From contig NZ_CALWXV010000002.1 in the NCBI RefSeq assembly GCF_944385615.1, forward strand, positions 1 to 64,000: a stretch of DNA of 64,000 bases. Direction: 5' to 3'. This DNA is from an uncultured Flavonifractor sp. GTDB lineage: Bacteria; Bacillota; Clostridia; Oscillospirales; Oscillospiraceae. The position numbers and the translations under genes are program-made. Each line of letters opens with the position of its first letter. Position 1 is the stretch's first letter. The notes beneath the pieces are model-generated. The model worked only from the letters and a program-made list of their open reading frames with translations, was not told the origin of the DNA and searched no databases. Positions 1 to 7,882 of this stretch are shown piece after piece.

Positions 1-167
1 GTCATGCGGTTGTTGATGGCGCCCTTGCCGGTGATGGTGCCCTTCTTCAGGCCGTTGAAGGCGGTGGCGTCGTCCTTATAGGAGACGATAACCACCTGAG
101 GATCGTTGGTGGCGAATACTTTCTTTGCCTTGCCCTCGTAGAGCTGCTCTTTCTTCTCGTAAGCCAT
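1..167 (-). CDS. purC: SAICAR synthetase PurC, N-terminal part (cut by window edge)
   Basis: Only the first 55 codons are in the window. The protein begins [20 protein letters not shown] and continues with [20 protein letters not shown], the conserved ATP-binding start of phosphoribosylaminoimidazole-succinocarboxamide synthase, which joins aspartate to CAIR in purine synthesis. The ATG at 165-167 has an AAGGAG ribosome site just upstream. It lies 34 bases after the purE stop on the same strand, so purE and purC are cotranscribed and act in successive steps. The rest of the gene is outside the window. Confidence 0.93.
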   Translation of the reverse strand, partial: MAYEKKEQLYEGKAKKVFATNDPQVVIVSYKDDATAFNGLKKGTITGKGAINNRM

Positions 168-201
168 GACGTGACTCTCCTTTATCTTTCTTTTTCTTTA
201 T

Positions 202-693
202 TTACAGTTTATCAGCGATGTGGCGGTCCTTTTCCGCCACTTCTTCCGCCATGCGGGTCTTGAACTGGGCCAGCGTGGCGGACAGCTCCGGGTCGGCCAG
301 GGCCAGCATCTGGGCCGCCAGAATGGCGGCGTTGTCCGCTCCATCCACTGCCACACAGGCTACCGGGATTCCCTTGGGCATCTGCACCATGGACAGCAGG
401 GAATCCAGTCCACCCATCAGGGAGGTTTTGATGGGGACCCCGATGACGGGGAGCGTGGTGTAGGCGGCCAGCACTCCGGCCAGATGGGCGGCCTTGCCCG
501 CGGCGGCGATGATGACGCCAAACCCTTTTTCCGCGGCGTGGGAGGCCAGCTCCTCAGCAGCGGCGGGGGTGCGGTGGGCTGAGATGATCCGTACCTCAGC
601 GGGGATGCCAAAGGATTGCAGACGTTGGATGCAGGGGCGCATGGTCTCCAGATCGGAGTCGGAACCCATAACTACGGCGACCTTCTTGCTCAT
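202..693 (-). CDS. purE: N5-carboxyaminoimidazole ribonucleotide mutase PurE
   Basis: The product is 163 residues, the normal size for class I PurE, which rearranges N5-CAIR to CAIR in purine synthesis. The family signature is clear: VVMGSDSDLETM near the N terminus binds the substrate phosphate, SAHRTP holds the catalytic histidine, and IIAAAGKAAHLAGVLAA with the following GVPIKTS form the active-site loops. An AGGAGG site precedes the ATG. It is the first full gene of the minus-strand operon, and its transcript starts with a leader ORF and a terminator-like hairpin (731-850), so expression is probably attenuated. Confidence 0.97.
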   Translation of the reverse strand: MSKKVAVVMGSDSDLETMRPCIQRLQSFGIPAEVRIISAHRTPAAAEELASHAAEKGFGVIIAAAGKAAHLAGVLAAYTTLPVIGVPIKTSLMGGLDSLLSMVQMPKGIPVACVAVDGADNAAILAAQMLALADPELSATLAQFKTRMAEEVAEKDRHIADKL

Positions 694-730
694 AAGACCC
701 TCCTGTATACCTAAAAATTTTTCAGGGACG

Positions 731-770
731 GAAAAAATAAATCAGGGCATCCGGTATACGGATGCCCTGA
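731..770 (-). terminator. Attenuator-type terminator in the purE leader
   Basis: Read on the minus strand, a 12-bp perfect stem (TCAGGGCATCCG paired with CGGATGCCCTGA, five-base loop) is followed at once by ATTTATTTTTTCC. This is a strong intrinsic terminator, yet it lies downstream of the promoter and upstream of purE, about 38 bases before its start codon. The stem begins five bases after the leader ORF stop codon. Confidence 0.75.
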
Positions 771-775
771 CAGAA

Positions 776-850
776 TCAACCCCTGAGATTGGACAGGTTG
801 GTGCCGTGGATGGACCGCAAGCCAATGCAGAGCCAGTGCAGTGATGACAT
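776..850 (-). CDS. 24-residue leader peptide upstream of purE
   Basis: This short ORF has an ATG at 848-850 preceded by a GGGAGG ribosome site. It begins MSSLHWLCIGLRS, ends HGTNLSNLRG and stops with TGA at 776-778. It sits between the purE promoter and the terminator hairpin, with its stop five bases before the stem, so a ribosome held at the last codons would cover the 5' arm and block termination. There is no run of one codon as in classical amino-acid attenuators. The layout is more like nascent-peptide arrest (TnaC-type logic), but the sensed signal is unknown. That it is translated is inferred from the ribosome site and position. Confidence 0.6.
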   Translation of the reverse strand: MSSLHWLCIGLRSIHGTNLSNLRG

Positions 851-884
851 CCTCGTACCTCCCTGTTTGTATGACCTGTGTAAA

Positions 885-913
885 ATGATATCGGATTTTT
901 TCAAACTTGGCAA
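885..913 (-). promoter_or_regulatory. Sigma-A promoter of the purE leader transcript
   Basis: On the minus strand a -35 TTGCCA (908-913) is separated by 17 bases from a -10 TATCAT (885-890). Transcription would start near 878, about 30 bases before the leader ORF. Confidence 0.7.
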
Positions 914-996
914 GGGTTAAGTAGGAAATTTGTCTGCTTATACAAGTTTGTTGAAAAAAGGCGGGAGTACCTTTGTGGAAGAGGTAGGCCAAACCA

Positions 997-3096
997 TCAG
1001 CTTCTGCCGTTGACCGCCTGGAAGATCGCCACCGAACGGGGGCCCATGTGCAGTCCGCTGCCGCTGAACAGCGGACTGGCGGCAAAGGGATCTGGATGGG
1101 CGGTGTGGAGCACCAGGTTCCAGCGCAGGCCGGAGGGAAGCTCAGGCAGGCCCTGCCAGTGAGACTCCCAGTGGGCATTGACGGCCAGCAGCACCAGGTC
1201 GTCGTCGGTGTCGTCCTGATTTCGTCCGGTAAAGAGCACGCCGATCTGCCGGGTCTGTTCATCCATCTTGCCATTCCAGGCCGCGCCGTTGTGGAGGGAG
1301 ACTGAGGGCCAGCCGCACCGGGCCGGGGCAGTCTCACCCCGGACAATGGGGTGGGCCTTGCGGAAGGCGATCATGCGAGAGACGAAATGAAACAGGTCCT
1401 TGTGGCTGTCCAGGCGAGACCAGTCCAGCCAGGAGATCTCGTTATCCTGGCAATAGGAATTATTGTTGCCGAACTGTGTGTTGGCAAATTCGTCTCCCGC
1501 CAGAAACATGGGGGTACCCCGGCTGCACAGCAGCACCGCAAAGGCGTTTTTCATCAGCCGGTCCCGGAGGGCCAGGATCTCCGGATCCTCCGTGTCTCCC
1601 TCTACGCCGCAGTTCCAGCTGTTGTTGTCATTGGCCCCATCGGTATTGCCCCAGCCGTTGGCCTCATTGTGCTTTTCATCGTAGGAATACAGATCGTATA
1701 GGGTAAAGCCGTCGTGACAGGTGAGAAAGTTCACCGAGGCGTTCTGCCGCTGGGAGGGGGGATAGAGATCCGCCGAGCCGGAGATCCTCTGTACCGCCGC
1801 CCAGGCCCGGCCGGCGTCCCCCTTCAGGAAACAGCGCAGGTCGTCCCGATATTTTCCGTTCCATTCGGCCCAACGGTTCCAGGAGGGGAAGGAGCCCACC
1901 TGATACAGGCCACCGGCATCCCACGCCTCAGCAATCAGCTTGACCCGGCCCAAAATGGGATCGAAGGCCAGACTTTCCAGCAGGGGAGGCTCAGACAGGG
2001 GCGCGCCGTCGGTATCCCGGCCCAGAATGGAGGCCAGGTCAAACCGGAACCCATCCACCCGGTACTCCACCACCCAGTACCGCAGACAATCCAGGATAAA
2101 TTGCCGTACCACCGGATGGTTGCAGTTGAGGGTATTGCCAACACCGGAGAAATTGTAATACTTTCCGTCCGGGGTGAGCATATAGTAGATGTTGTTGTCC
2201 AGTCCCTTGAAGGAGAAGAAGGGGCCGTGTTCGTTGCCCTCGGCAGTATGGTTGACCACCACGTCCAGTATAACCTCAATGCCATGTTCGTTCAGCGTGC
2301 GGATCAGCCGCTTGAGCTGGGTGCCCTCATGATTGTACTCCGGTGTGGCGGTATAGCTGGTATTTGGGGCAAAGAAGCAAATGGTATTGTATCCCCAATA
2401 ATTGAGCAGCTGTCGACCGTCTACAATGCGCTCGTCGGCCATCTCATCAAATTCAAAGATGGGCATCAGCTCCACGGTATTGACGCCCAGCTCCAGCAGG
2501 TAGGGCAGCTTTTCCAGCATCCCTTCAAAGGTGCCGGGATACTTGACGCCGGAGGAGTCGTGGCGGGTAAAGCCCCGTACGTGGGTCTCGTAGATAATCA
2601 TATCCCGGAAGGGCAGGTGGGGGTCCCGGAAGGCGCCCCAGTCAAAGATATCCTCTACCACCCGGGCGTGGTAGGAACAGCCGGGGGACTGGTTGCTGCC
2701 CCATACGCTCTGACCGGTGACCGCCCGGGCATAGGGGTCCAGCAGGAATTTGGTGCGGTCAAAGATCAGACCCCGGTCAGGGTCGTTGGGGCCGTCCATC
2801 CGGTAGGCATATTCAAATTCATAGATATCCAGATCAAAGACGATCATGGAAAAGGTGTTGCCGATGCGGAAGTTGTCCGGAAAGGGAAGCACCGCGAAGG
2901 GCTCCTGGTGGGTGCGGTGGAAGAGGCACAGCTCGCAGTAGGTGGCGTTGATGGAGTGAATGGTAAAGCTGACACCGCCAGGTACCACATTGGCGCCGTT
3001 GAGCAAAAAGAGACCGGGCCGGACCCGAAATCCGGAGATGATATTGGTGGCGGTCAGCGGCTTGGAAGACAGGGTGGAAGCAGGTTGGGGAACCAT
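997..3096 (-). CDS. glgX: Glycogen debranching enzyme GlgX-type (GH13 isoamylase)
   Basis: The product is 699 residues, typical of GlgX/isoamylase, which hydrolyses alpha-1,6 branches during glycogen or maltodextrin breakdown in the cytoplasm. A family-48 carbohydrate-binding-like N-terminal part precedes the GH13 barrel. The four GH13 regions are visible: DVVVNH (about residue 275), GFRFDLAS with the catalytic Asp (about 349), IAEAWDAG with the acid Glu (about 385) and TCHDGFT (about 457). The GlgX-type stretch rich in Asn and Trp (EANGWGNTDGANDNNSWNCG) follows. The ATG at 3096 is chosen because AAGGAGC lies nine bases upstream; a longer frame upstream reads into a hairpin. Confidence 0.93.
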   Translation of the reverse strand: MVPQPASTLSSKPLTATNIISGFRVRPGLFLLNGANVVPGGVSFTIHSINATYCELCLFHRTHQEPFAVLPFPDNFRIGNTFSMIVFDLDIYEFEYAYRMDGPNDPDRGLIFDRTKFLLDPYARAVTGQSVWGSNQSPGCSYHARVVEDIFDWGAFRDPHLPFRDMIIYETHVRGFTRHDSSGVKYPGTFEGMLEKLPYLLELGVNTVELMPIFEFDEMADERIVDGRQLLNYWGYNTICFFAPNTSYTATPEYNHEGTQLKRLIRTLNEHGIEVILDVVVNHTAEGNEHGPFFSFKGLDNNIYYMLTPDGKYYNFSGVGNTLNCNHPVVRQFILDCLRYWVVEYRVDGFRFDLASILGRDTDGAPLSEPPLLESLAFDPILGRVKLIAEAWDAGGLYQVGSFPSWNRWAEWNGKYRDDLRCFLKGDAGRAWAAVQRISGSADLYPPSQRQNASVNFLTCHDGFTLYDLYSYDEKHNEANGWGNTDGANDNNSWNCGVEGDTEDPEILALRDRLMKNAFAVLLCSRGTPMFLAGDEFANTQFGNNNSYCQDNEISWLDWSRLDSHKDLFHFVSRMIAFRKAHPIVRGETAPARCGWPSVSLHNGAAWNGKMDEQTRQIGVLFTGRNQDDTDDDLVLLAVNAHWESHWQGLPELPSGLRWNLVLHTAHPDPFAASPLFSGSGLHMGPRSVAIFQAVNGRS

Positions 3097-3115
3097 GGGA
3101 ATCGCTCCTTCAGGA

Positions 3116-3149
3116 CGGTGGGCGCTGCAAGAGCTTGCAGCGCCCACCG
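3116..3149. terminator. Strong hairpin between the hydratase gene and glgX
   Basis: A perfect 16-bp stem (CGGTGGGCGCTGCAAG with its complement, two-base loop) fills the gap between two minus-strand genes. The T-rich tail, GTTTTTATTTT, is on the plus-strand side, so as an intrinsic terminator it would stop rightward rather than leftward transcription. On the minus strand it may instead act as a transcript-end or processing stem. Confidence 0.6.
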
Positions 3150-3152
3150 TTT

Positions 3153-5399
3153 TTATTTTGCGTAGTAGTTGATCAGGCAGCCAGCCAGCACGATATCCCG
3201 CTCTTCACGGGTCATGCCGGGCAGTTTCAGGGTAACGGTGTGCTGTTCGCCATTTTGGAGAAGCACGGCGGGGATCACATCGGCGCCGCTGTCCAAAGCG
3301 GTGCGAACGCCGGGGATGTACAGCTGGTCGCCGGGCTGGATGTTCCAGTCCTTCACATCCTCTGCAATGAAGGGAAGCATACCCCAGTTCACTACGTTGG
3401 AGCGGTAGCGCTTGGTGGCATACTCGGCGGCCAGGTTGGCCACGCCGCCCAGCACCCGCTGACAGGAAGCGGCTTGCTCCCGTGCGGAGCCGTCGCCGGG
3501 CTTGAGGGCCATCACCAGAGAACCCAGTCCGGTGGAGGCGGGATCGTGTCCCATCATGGCCTCCTTTACCTGGGGATCGTCGGGATTGGTGCGGCGCAGC
3601 TTCTCCAAGGCCAGCACCGCCTTGGCCCGGGGCACATATTGGGGGTCCTTCCGGCTCAGGGCAAACTCAGACAGCTTGATGGGATTGGAGCGGTAGGAGG
3701 AGGTCTCGCCGGAGGGGATCAGCTCGTCGGTAGTAGTCACCGGGTCGTAAATGGCTGAGCACACAGTGAGCAGCAGATTATCGGGCAGAGCCACCTGCTC
3801 CGGCCAGTCGGCAATGTTTGGCCCAAAGACCAGTTCCTGGCTGGGGTCGGCTTTGCCTACACCAAAATAGACCCGGGCTTTGTAGGGGGTGTCGTCGTAG
3901 GCGAAGGGCTCCACGGCGGGGTCTGCCGGAGGATTGGGCAGTTCGTCTGCGCCGGTGAGCACGCCGCCGTTGAGGGCGGTGGCGGCAATGGACCGGGCAT
4001 CCATCAGAGCCACATAGGAGACCTGGCCGTCGGAGGGCTTGGACCCCTCCCGGTTGGGGAAGTTGCGGGTGGAATGGCGGATGGAGAAGGCCCCGTTGGC
4101 GGGCACGTCTCCCGCGCCGAAGCAGGGACCGCAGAAGCAGGAGCGGATGGAGGTGCCGGCAGCCATAAGGGAGGCGATATACCCTCTGCGGGTGAGCTCC
4201 AGATTGACAGGCTGGCTGGTGGGGTAGACCGACAGCCAGAAGGCATCGGAGCCAATGGCGTGACCCTCCAAAACCTGAGCGGCCCGGACGATATTCTGAT
4301 AGGTGCCGCCGGAACAGCCGGCGATGACCCCCTGGTCCACCACAAACTGGCCGTTATGTACCTTGTCCAGCAGGGAGGCAGGCTTGTTTTTCAGCTTCAG
4401 CTGGTGTACGGTGTCCTCATCCACCTGATGGAGCAGATCAGCCATATTCTCCTTGAACTCCTGAATGGTATAGGCGTTGGAGGGGTGGAAGGGCAGGGCG
4501 ATCATGGGACGGATCTTGTCCAGCTCCACCTGGATAAGTCCGTCATAATAAGCGCCGTCAGCGGGGGCCTGGGGCTTGAACGCATCGCCGCGGCCCAGCA
4601 CCGCCAGATGATCCTTTAAGGTGTCGTCAGCCACCCATACAGAGGAGAGACAGGTGGTCTCGGTGGTCATGACGTCGATGCCGGAGCGGTAGTCCATAGA
4701 CAGGTTCTGTACACCGGGGCCAAAGAATTCCATCACAGCATTTTTGACGGTGCCGTCCTTGAAGGTGGAGCGGATGAGCTCCAGAGCCACGTCCTGGGGA
4801 CCCACGCCGGGGATGGGAGCGCCGGTGAGATAGATGGCAATCACCTTGGGATAGGAGATGTTATAGGTTTTTTTCAGCAGCTGCCGGGCCAGCTCGGGTC
4901 CGCCCTCGCCGATGGCCATGGTGCCGTAGGCGCCGTAGCGGGTGTGGGAGTCGGAGCCCAGAATCATCTTGCCGGGGGCGGCATACCGCTCCCGCATATA
5001 GGAGTGGATGACGCTCTGGTGGGCGGGGACAAACTCACCGCCGTACTTCTTGGCCGCAGACAGACCGAATACATGGTCGTCCTCGTTGATGGTGCCGCCC
5101 ACAGCGCACAGGGAGTTGTGGCAGTTGGTGAGCACGTAGGGCAGCGGAAACTCCTTCATGCCGGAGGCCCGGGCGGTCTGAATGATGCCCACATAGGTGA
5201 TATCGTGAGAAGCCATGGCGTCAAACTGGATGGCCAGACTGTCCATGGAGTCGCCGGTGTTATGGGCCTTCAGAATGGAATAGGCCATGGTGCCCTTCTT
5301 TGCTTCCTCCGGACTGGGCAGACCGGCGGCAGGACCGTCCTGCGCGGGCAGGAAGGCGTTATTCTTATAGTACACGCCCTGACGGGTGATGTTCAGCAT
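3153..5399 (-). CDS. Aconitase-family hydratase (YbhJ-like)
   Basis: The 748-residue product is an iron-sulfur hydro-lyase of the aconitase superfamily. The substrate motif GSDSHTRYGAYGTMAIGEGG and the three cluster cysteines are seen: GCSGGT near residue 359, and CFCGPC near 420 in C-x60-C-x2-C spacing. The C-terminal swivel part has RYRSNVVNWGMLPF. Size and several motifs resemble the E. coli YbhJ branch, whose reaction is not established, more than AcnA/AcnB. A true aconitate hydratase role for glutamate synthesis is therefore possible but unproven. GGAGGG precedes the ATG. It is divergent from the amidase gene and has its own promoter. Confidence 0.85.
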   Translation of the reverse strand: MLNITRQGVYYKNNAFLPAQDGPAAGLPSPEEAKKGTMAYSILKAHNTGDSMDSLAIQFDAMASHDITYVGIIQTARASGMKEFPLPYVLTNCHNSLCAVGGTINEDDHVFGLSAAKKYGGEFVPAHQSVIHSYMRERYAAPGKMILGSDSHTRYGAYGTMAIGEGGPELARQLLKKTYNISYPKVIAIYLTGAPIPGVGPQDVALELIRSTFKDGTVKNAVMEFFGPGVQNLSMDYRSGIDVMTTETTCLSSVWVADDTLKDHLAVLGRGDAFKPQAPADGAYYDGLIQVELDKIRPMIALPFHPSNAYTIQEFKENMADLLHQVDEDTVHQLKLKNKPASLLDKVHNGQFVVDQGVIAGCSGGTYQNIVRAAQVLEGHAIGSDAFWLSVYPTSQPVNLELTRRGYIASLMAAGTSIRSCFCGPCFGAGDVPANGAFSIRHSTRNFPNREGSKPSDGQVSYVALMDARSIAATALNGGVLTGADELPNPPADPAVEPFAYDDTPYKARVYFGVGKADPSQELVFGPNIADWPEQVALPDNLLLTVCSAIYDPVTTTDELIPSGETSSYRSNPIKLSEFALSRKDPQYVPRAKAVLALEKLRRTNPDDPQVKEAMMGHDPASTGLGSLVMALKPGDGSAREQAASCQRVLGGVANLAAEYATKRYRSNVVNWGMLPFIAEDVKDWNIQPGDQLYIPGVRTALDSGADVIPAVLLQNGEQHTVTLKLPGMTREERDIVLAGCLINYYAK

Positions 5400-5432
5400 A
5401 CGATTCCCTCCGATGCTCTTGAATTATGTTTC

Positions 5433-5461
5433 ATCATACCAATTTTTTCACCGGAGCGCAA
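5433..5461 (-). promoter_or_regulatory. Promoter of the aconitase-family gene
   Basis: On the minus strand, TTGCGC (5456-5461) lies 17 bases before TATGAT (5433-5438), giving a start near 5426 and a short leader to the ATG at 5399. Confidence 0.6.
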
Positions 5462-5536
5462 GAGATTTGTCCTTCTTTTGGCAAGGGGAGGAAAAAAGAG
5501 GAATAAAATTATGTTAACTATTATGGGGGAGAATCC

Positions 5537-5566
5537 TTGACGGAATGGTAGGAAATAGGGTAGAAT
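5537..5566 (+). promoter_or_regulatory. Promoter of the amidase gene
   Basis: TTGACG (5537-5542) and TAGAAT (5561-5566) are separated by 18 bases, about 37 bases before the chosen start codon. Confidence 0.6.
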
Positions 5567-5602
5567 ATGATAAAAAAGCATAAGATGAGACGAGGGAAAT
5601 AC

Positions 5603-7168
5603 ATGAAAAAACAAATCATGTCGGCCTTGCTGTTGCTGGCGCTGCTGATTGGGGCGTTACCTGGGACGGCAGCGGCCGGAATGGAGCGGATCACAGTCCG
5701 ATTTTATGATGAGGCAAGCGGCAGCTATGGACAGCCTGTCGTAACCGACCGGGTCAATCTGACACTGGATGGCGCTCCGTTGGTGCCGGAGGATGTGCCG
5801 GCTCTGATCCAATATCCGGCAGGCAGCCAAAATGGCCGCACGCTGGTTCCGGTCCGGCTGATCTCCGAGGCGTTGGATGCTACGGTGACCTGGGTGCCTG
5901 AAACCAGACAGGTTATCATCCTGCGGGAGGGGAGCACCATTGTGCTGACGTTGGGCTCCGCCACCGCGCTGGTGGATGGCCGGAAGATACAGCTGCCCGA
6001 CGGTGTACCCGCAGGAGTGGTGAAATGGGAGGGGAAGGAGAGTACCATGGTACCTCTGCGTTTCGTCTCCGAACAACTGGGCGCTGATGTGGAGTGGCTG
6101 GGGGAGACCGGTACGGTAGCCATCACCACTCCGGTTCAGCAGCCTGACCCTGTGCAAACCCCCACACCAACTCCAACTCCTACGCCTACGCCAACCCCTA
6201 CACCAGAGCCAACTCCTGTTCAGCCTTCGGTTGGAGACCTGGGACAAGTAACAGGGTTGTCCTTTGACCAGACCGCCCAGATCCTTACCATTTCTGCGGA
6301 CCATGCGCCGAATTACCGGATCACAGATCTGGGGGACCGGCTGGTGATCGACCTGCTGGGGGCGGTGTATGCGCCTGCTGTAGGAAATGAGCTGACCATT
6401 CCGGTGGAGAGTACAGCCATTGAGACGATACGCTGCTACCAGCATGAGGATAGCTTGGGGTATGGCTATCCCCATACGCTGCGGATTGTGCTGGATCTGG
6501 CCGCCGGTGTCAGCTATGCCCAGAACCTCTCGGTGACAGCCGGAGGCAATCAGGTGCGGATCGGTGTGACCCAACAGCCAGAGCAGCCTGATCTGCCTGT
6601 GGTGGACCCAGAGAAGATCACCATTGCCATTGATCCCGGTCATGGCGGCAATCAGCCCGGCGCGGTTTATCCAGATGCCTATGGAAATGATGTAAAGGAA
6701 AAAGACCTGACGCTTCCCATGTCCCTGATGCTGGCGGATATTTTGGAAGCCCGGGGCTACCATGTGGTGCTTACCCGGACCGGGGACGACTCGATCGGTT
6801 TGTCCGAGCGGGCTCAGATCGCCAATGCGGCCCAGGCGGAGCTTTTTGTCAGTATCCATTGCAATGCCCTGGACCGGAACGACTATGAGGGTATTTTCAC
6901 CTATTATTATCCCAACAGCACCCGAGGCGAGGCCTTGGCCAAGCAGGTACAGGCGGGTGTGGTGACAGCCACCGGTGGAATCGGGCGGGGAACACCCTCT
7001 GCCAACTTTCAGGTATTGCGGGAGACCACTATGCCAGCCATTTTGGTGGAGACCGGATTCATGTCCTGTCCGGCAGAGTTGGCGCGGCTGTGTGATGCGA
7101 ATTACCAACAAAAGCTGGCAATGGGCATTGCAAACGGGATAGATGCCTATTTGAATACCCAGTCATAA
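5603..7168 (+). CDS. Secreted N-acetylmuramoyl-L-alanine amidase with surface domains
   Basis: The 521-residue product hydrolyses the bond between muramic acid and the stem peptide in the cell wall. It begins with a signal peptide (MKKQIMSALLLLALLIGAL, cleavage near ATAAAG-like residues about 25). A copper-amine-oxidase N-terminal-like domain covers roughly residues 35-165, a Thr-Pro repeat linker 185-208, an AMIN domain about 215-320, and the Amidase_3 domain 340-515. Zinc and catalytic residues are seen in DPGHGG (about 343), SIHCNA (about 416) and VETGFMS (about 481). The ATG at 5603 follows GAGGG; a frame opening at 5567 would start inside the promoter. The gene has its own promoter and terminator. 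Confidence 0.93.
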   Translation: MKKQIMSALLLLALLIGALPGTAAAGMERITVRFYDEASGSYGQPVVTDRVNLTLDGAPLVPEDVPALIQYPAGSQNGRTLVPVRLISEALDATVTWVPETRQVIILREGSTIVLTLGSATALVDGRKIQLPDGVPAGVVKWEGKESTMVPLRFVSEQLGADVEWLGETGTVAITTPVQQPDPVQTPTPTPTPTPTPTPTPEPTPVQPSVGDLGQVTGLSFDQTAQILTISADHAPNYRITDLGDRLVIDLLGAVYAPAVGNELTIPVESTAIETIRCYQHEDSLGYGYPHTLRIVLDLAAGVSYAQNLSVTAGGNQVRIGVTQQPEQPDLPVVDPEKITIAIDPGHGGNQPGAVYPDAYGNDVKEKDLTLPMSLMLADILEARGYHVVLTRTGDDSIGLSERAQIANAAQAELFVSIHCNALDRNDYEGIFTYYYPNSTRGEALAKQVQAGVVTATGGIGRGTPSANFQVLRETTMPAILVETGFMSCPAELARLCDANYQQKLAMGIANGIDAYLNTQS

Positions 7169-7178
7169 ATATGAAAAT

Positions 7179-7217
7179 GCGGAGTATGCAGTGAGAGACG
7201 CATACTCCGCGTTTTTT
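7179..7217 (+). terminator. Terminator after the amidase gene, probably bidirectional
   Basis: An 11-bp stem (GCGGAGTATGC/GCATACTCCGC) is followed by GTTTTTT. It also has a T-rich side on the minus strand and can serve the convergent gene ending at 7234. Confidence 0.85.
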
Positions 7218-7233
7218 GCGGCGAAAAGAGAAT

Positions 7234-7722
7234 TCAGGCGTGATAACCCAGTTCGGCCAGCATACGGGCCAATACCTGCATCCGCTCTCCCAGCAGGTCT
7301 CCGTCACGGGCCAGCGCATCCCGAAACAGGGCGATATCCTCATCAATATGGTCGTTTCCGGTGCATACCTCCACCGTCATTGCGTCGCCCTGAAGGCCCA
7401 CCCGGTCGATCTGCGGGTGGGTAGGATCGTACAGAGTGGGGAAACGGTAGCTCTCCTCCCGGATATAGTGGACGGCCCGACAGGTGAGAATGGCCAGATC
7501 CAGCACACGGTGGAGGGGGAGCTCTTCCGACTGGCGGGACCACTTCTCGCCGGTGTGCCGCCATACCTTGGCGGAGATATCCACCCGGCCCCGGTCATTC
7601 CACTGAGCAAGCCCCAGACTGAGGCCCTGGGCATCGGTCTGGTAGGCGTTTCGACCGTCAATGTTGCCATAATCCTCCGCCACAAAGACCGGCTTGTGCT
7701 TTAGATTGGTTGGAATCTGCAT
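7234..7722 (-). CDS. Uncharacterised protein, DUF6530-like
   Basis: The 162-residue protein starts MQIPTNLKHKPVFVAEDYGNI and contains GLSLGLAQWNDRGRVDISAKV and LDLAILTCRAVHYI. I associate this pattern with the DUF6530 family of clostridial proteins of unknown function; the family name is from memory and not searched. There is no signal peptide or membrane segment, so it is cytoplasmic. The ATG follows GAGGAG. It is monocistronic with a near-consensus promoter and an unusual repeat array just upstream (7746-7778), suggesting dedicated control. Confidence 0.65.
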   Translation of the reverse strand: MQIPTNLKHKPVFVAEDYGNIDGRNAYQTDAQGLSLGLAQWNDRGRVDISAKVWRHTGEKWSRQSEELPLHRVLDLAILTCRAVHYIREESYRFPTLYDPTHPQIDRVGLQGDAMTVEVCTGNDHIDEDIALFRDALARDGDLLGERMQVLARMLAELGYHA

Positions 7723-7745
7723 AGGAATACTCCTCTCATTATAAA

Positions 7746-7810
7746 ACTACTAGATTACTAAATTACTAAATGAGTAATGGGAGTATAGCATACAGAAAGA
7801 CAGACGTCAA
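7746..7810 (-). promoter_or_regulatory. Promoter and repeat operator of the DUF6530-like gene
   Basis: On the minus strand, TTGACG (7805-7810) and TATACT (7782-7787) are 17 bases apart. Between the expected start site and the ribosome site lie three adjoining 8-bp units at 7746-7769 (ACTACTAG, ATTACTAA, ATTACTAA on the plus strand) and an inverted repeat ATTACT-N5-AGTAAT at 7762-7778. The position suits a repressor operator. Confidence 0.6.
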
Positions 7811-7838
7811 GTTGGGTTACTTGCCCGGAAAAGGATAT

Positions 7839-7871
7839 AAAAGGGGTGCCGCAATATGCAGCACCCCTTTT
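7839..7871 (-). terminator. Terminator after fbp
   Basis: Twelve bases after the fbp stop codon, the stem AAAAGGGGTGC/GCACCCCTTTT ends in a T tract on the minus strand. Confidence 0.8.
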
Positions 7872-7882
7872 ATAGATATGGG

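Noticed and set aside
3097..3147. N-terminal extension of GlgX to position 3147
   Set aside because: It would start inside the hairpin at 3116-3149 and lacks a ribosome site, whereas the ATG at 3096 has AAGGAGC nine bases upstream.
1714..3165. Long plus-strand open frame (483 codons) opposite glgX
   Set aside because: It is antisense to a clear GlgX, has no family motif or ribosome site, and is low-complexity Gly/Val/Gln-rich sequence, as expected from a GC-rich gene read backwards.
6157..6225. Short tandem DNA repeat in the amidase gene
   Set aside because: It encodes the Thr-Pro linker between two domains; it is a protein linker, not a separate repeat element or CRISPR.
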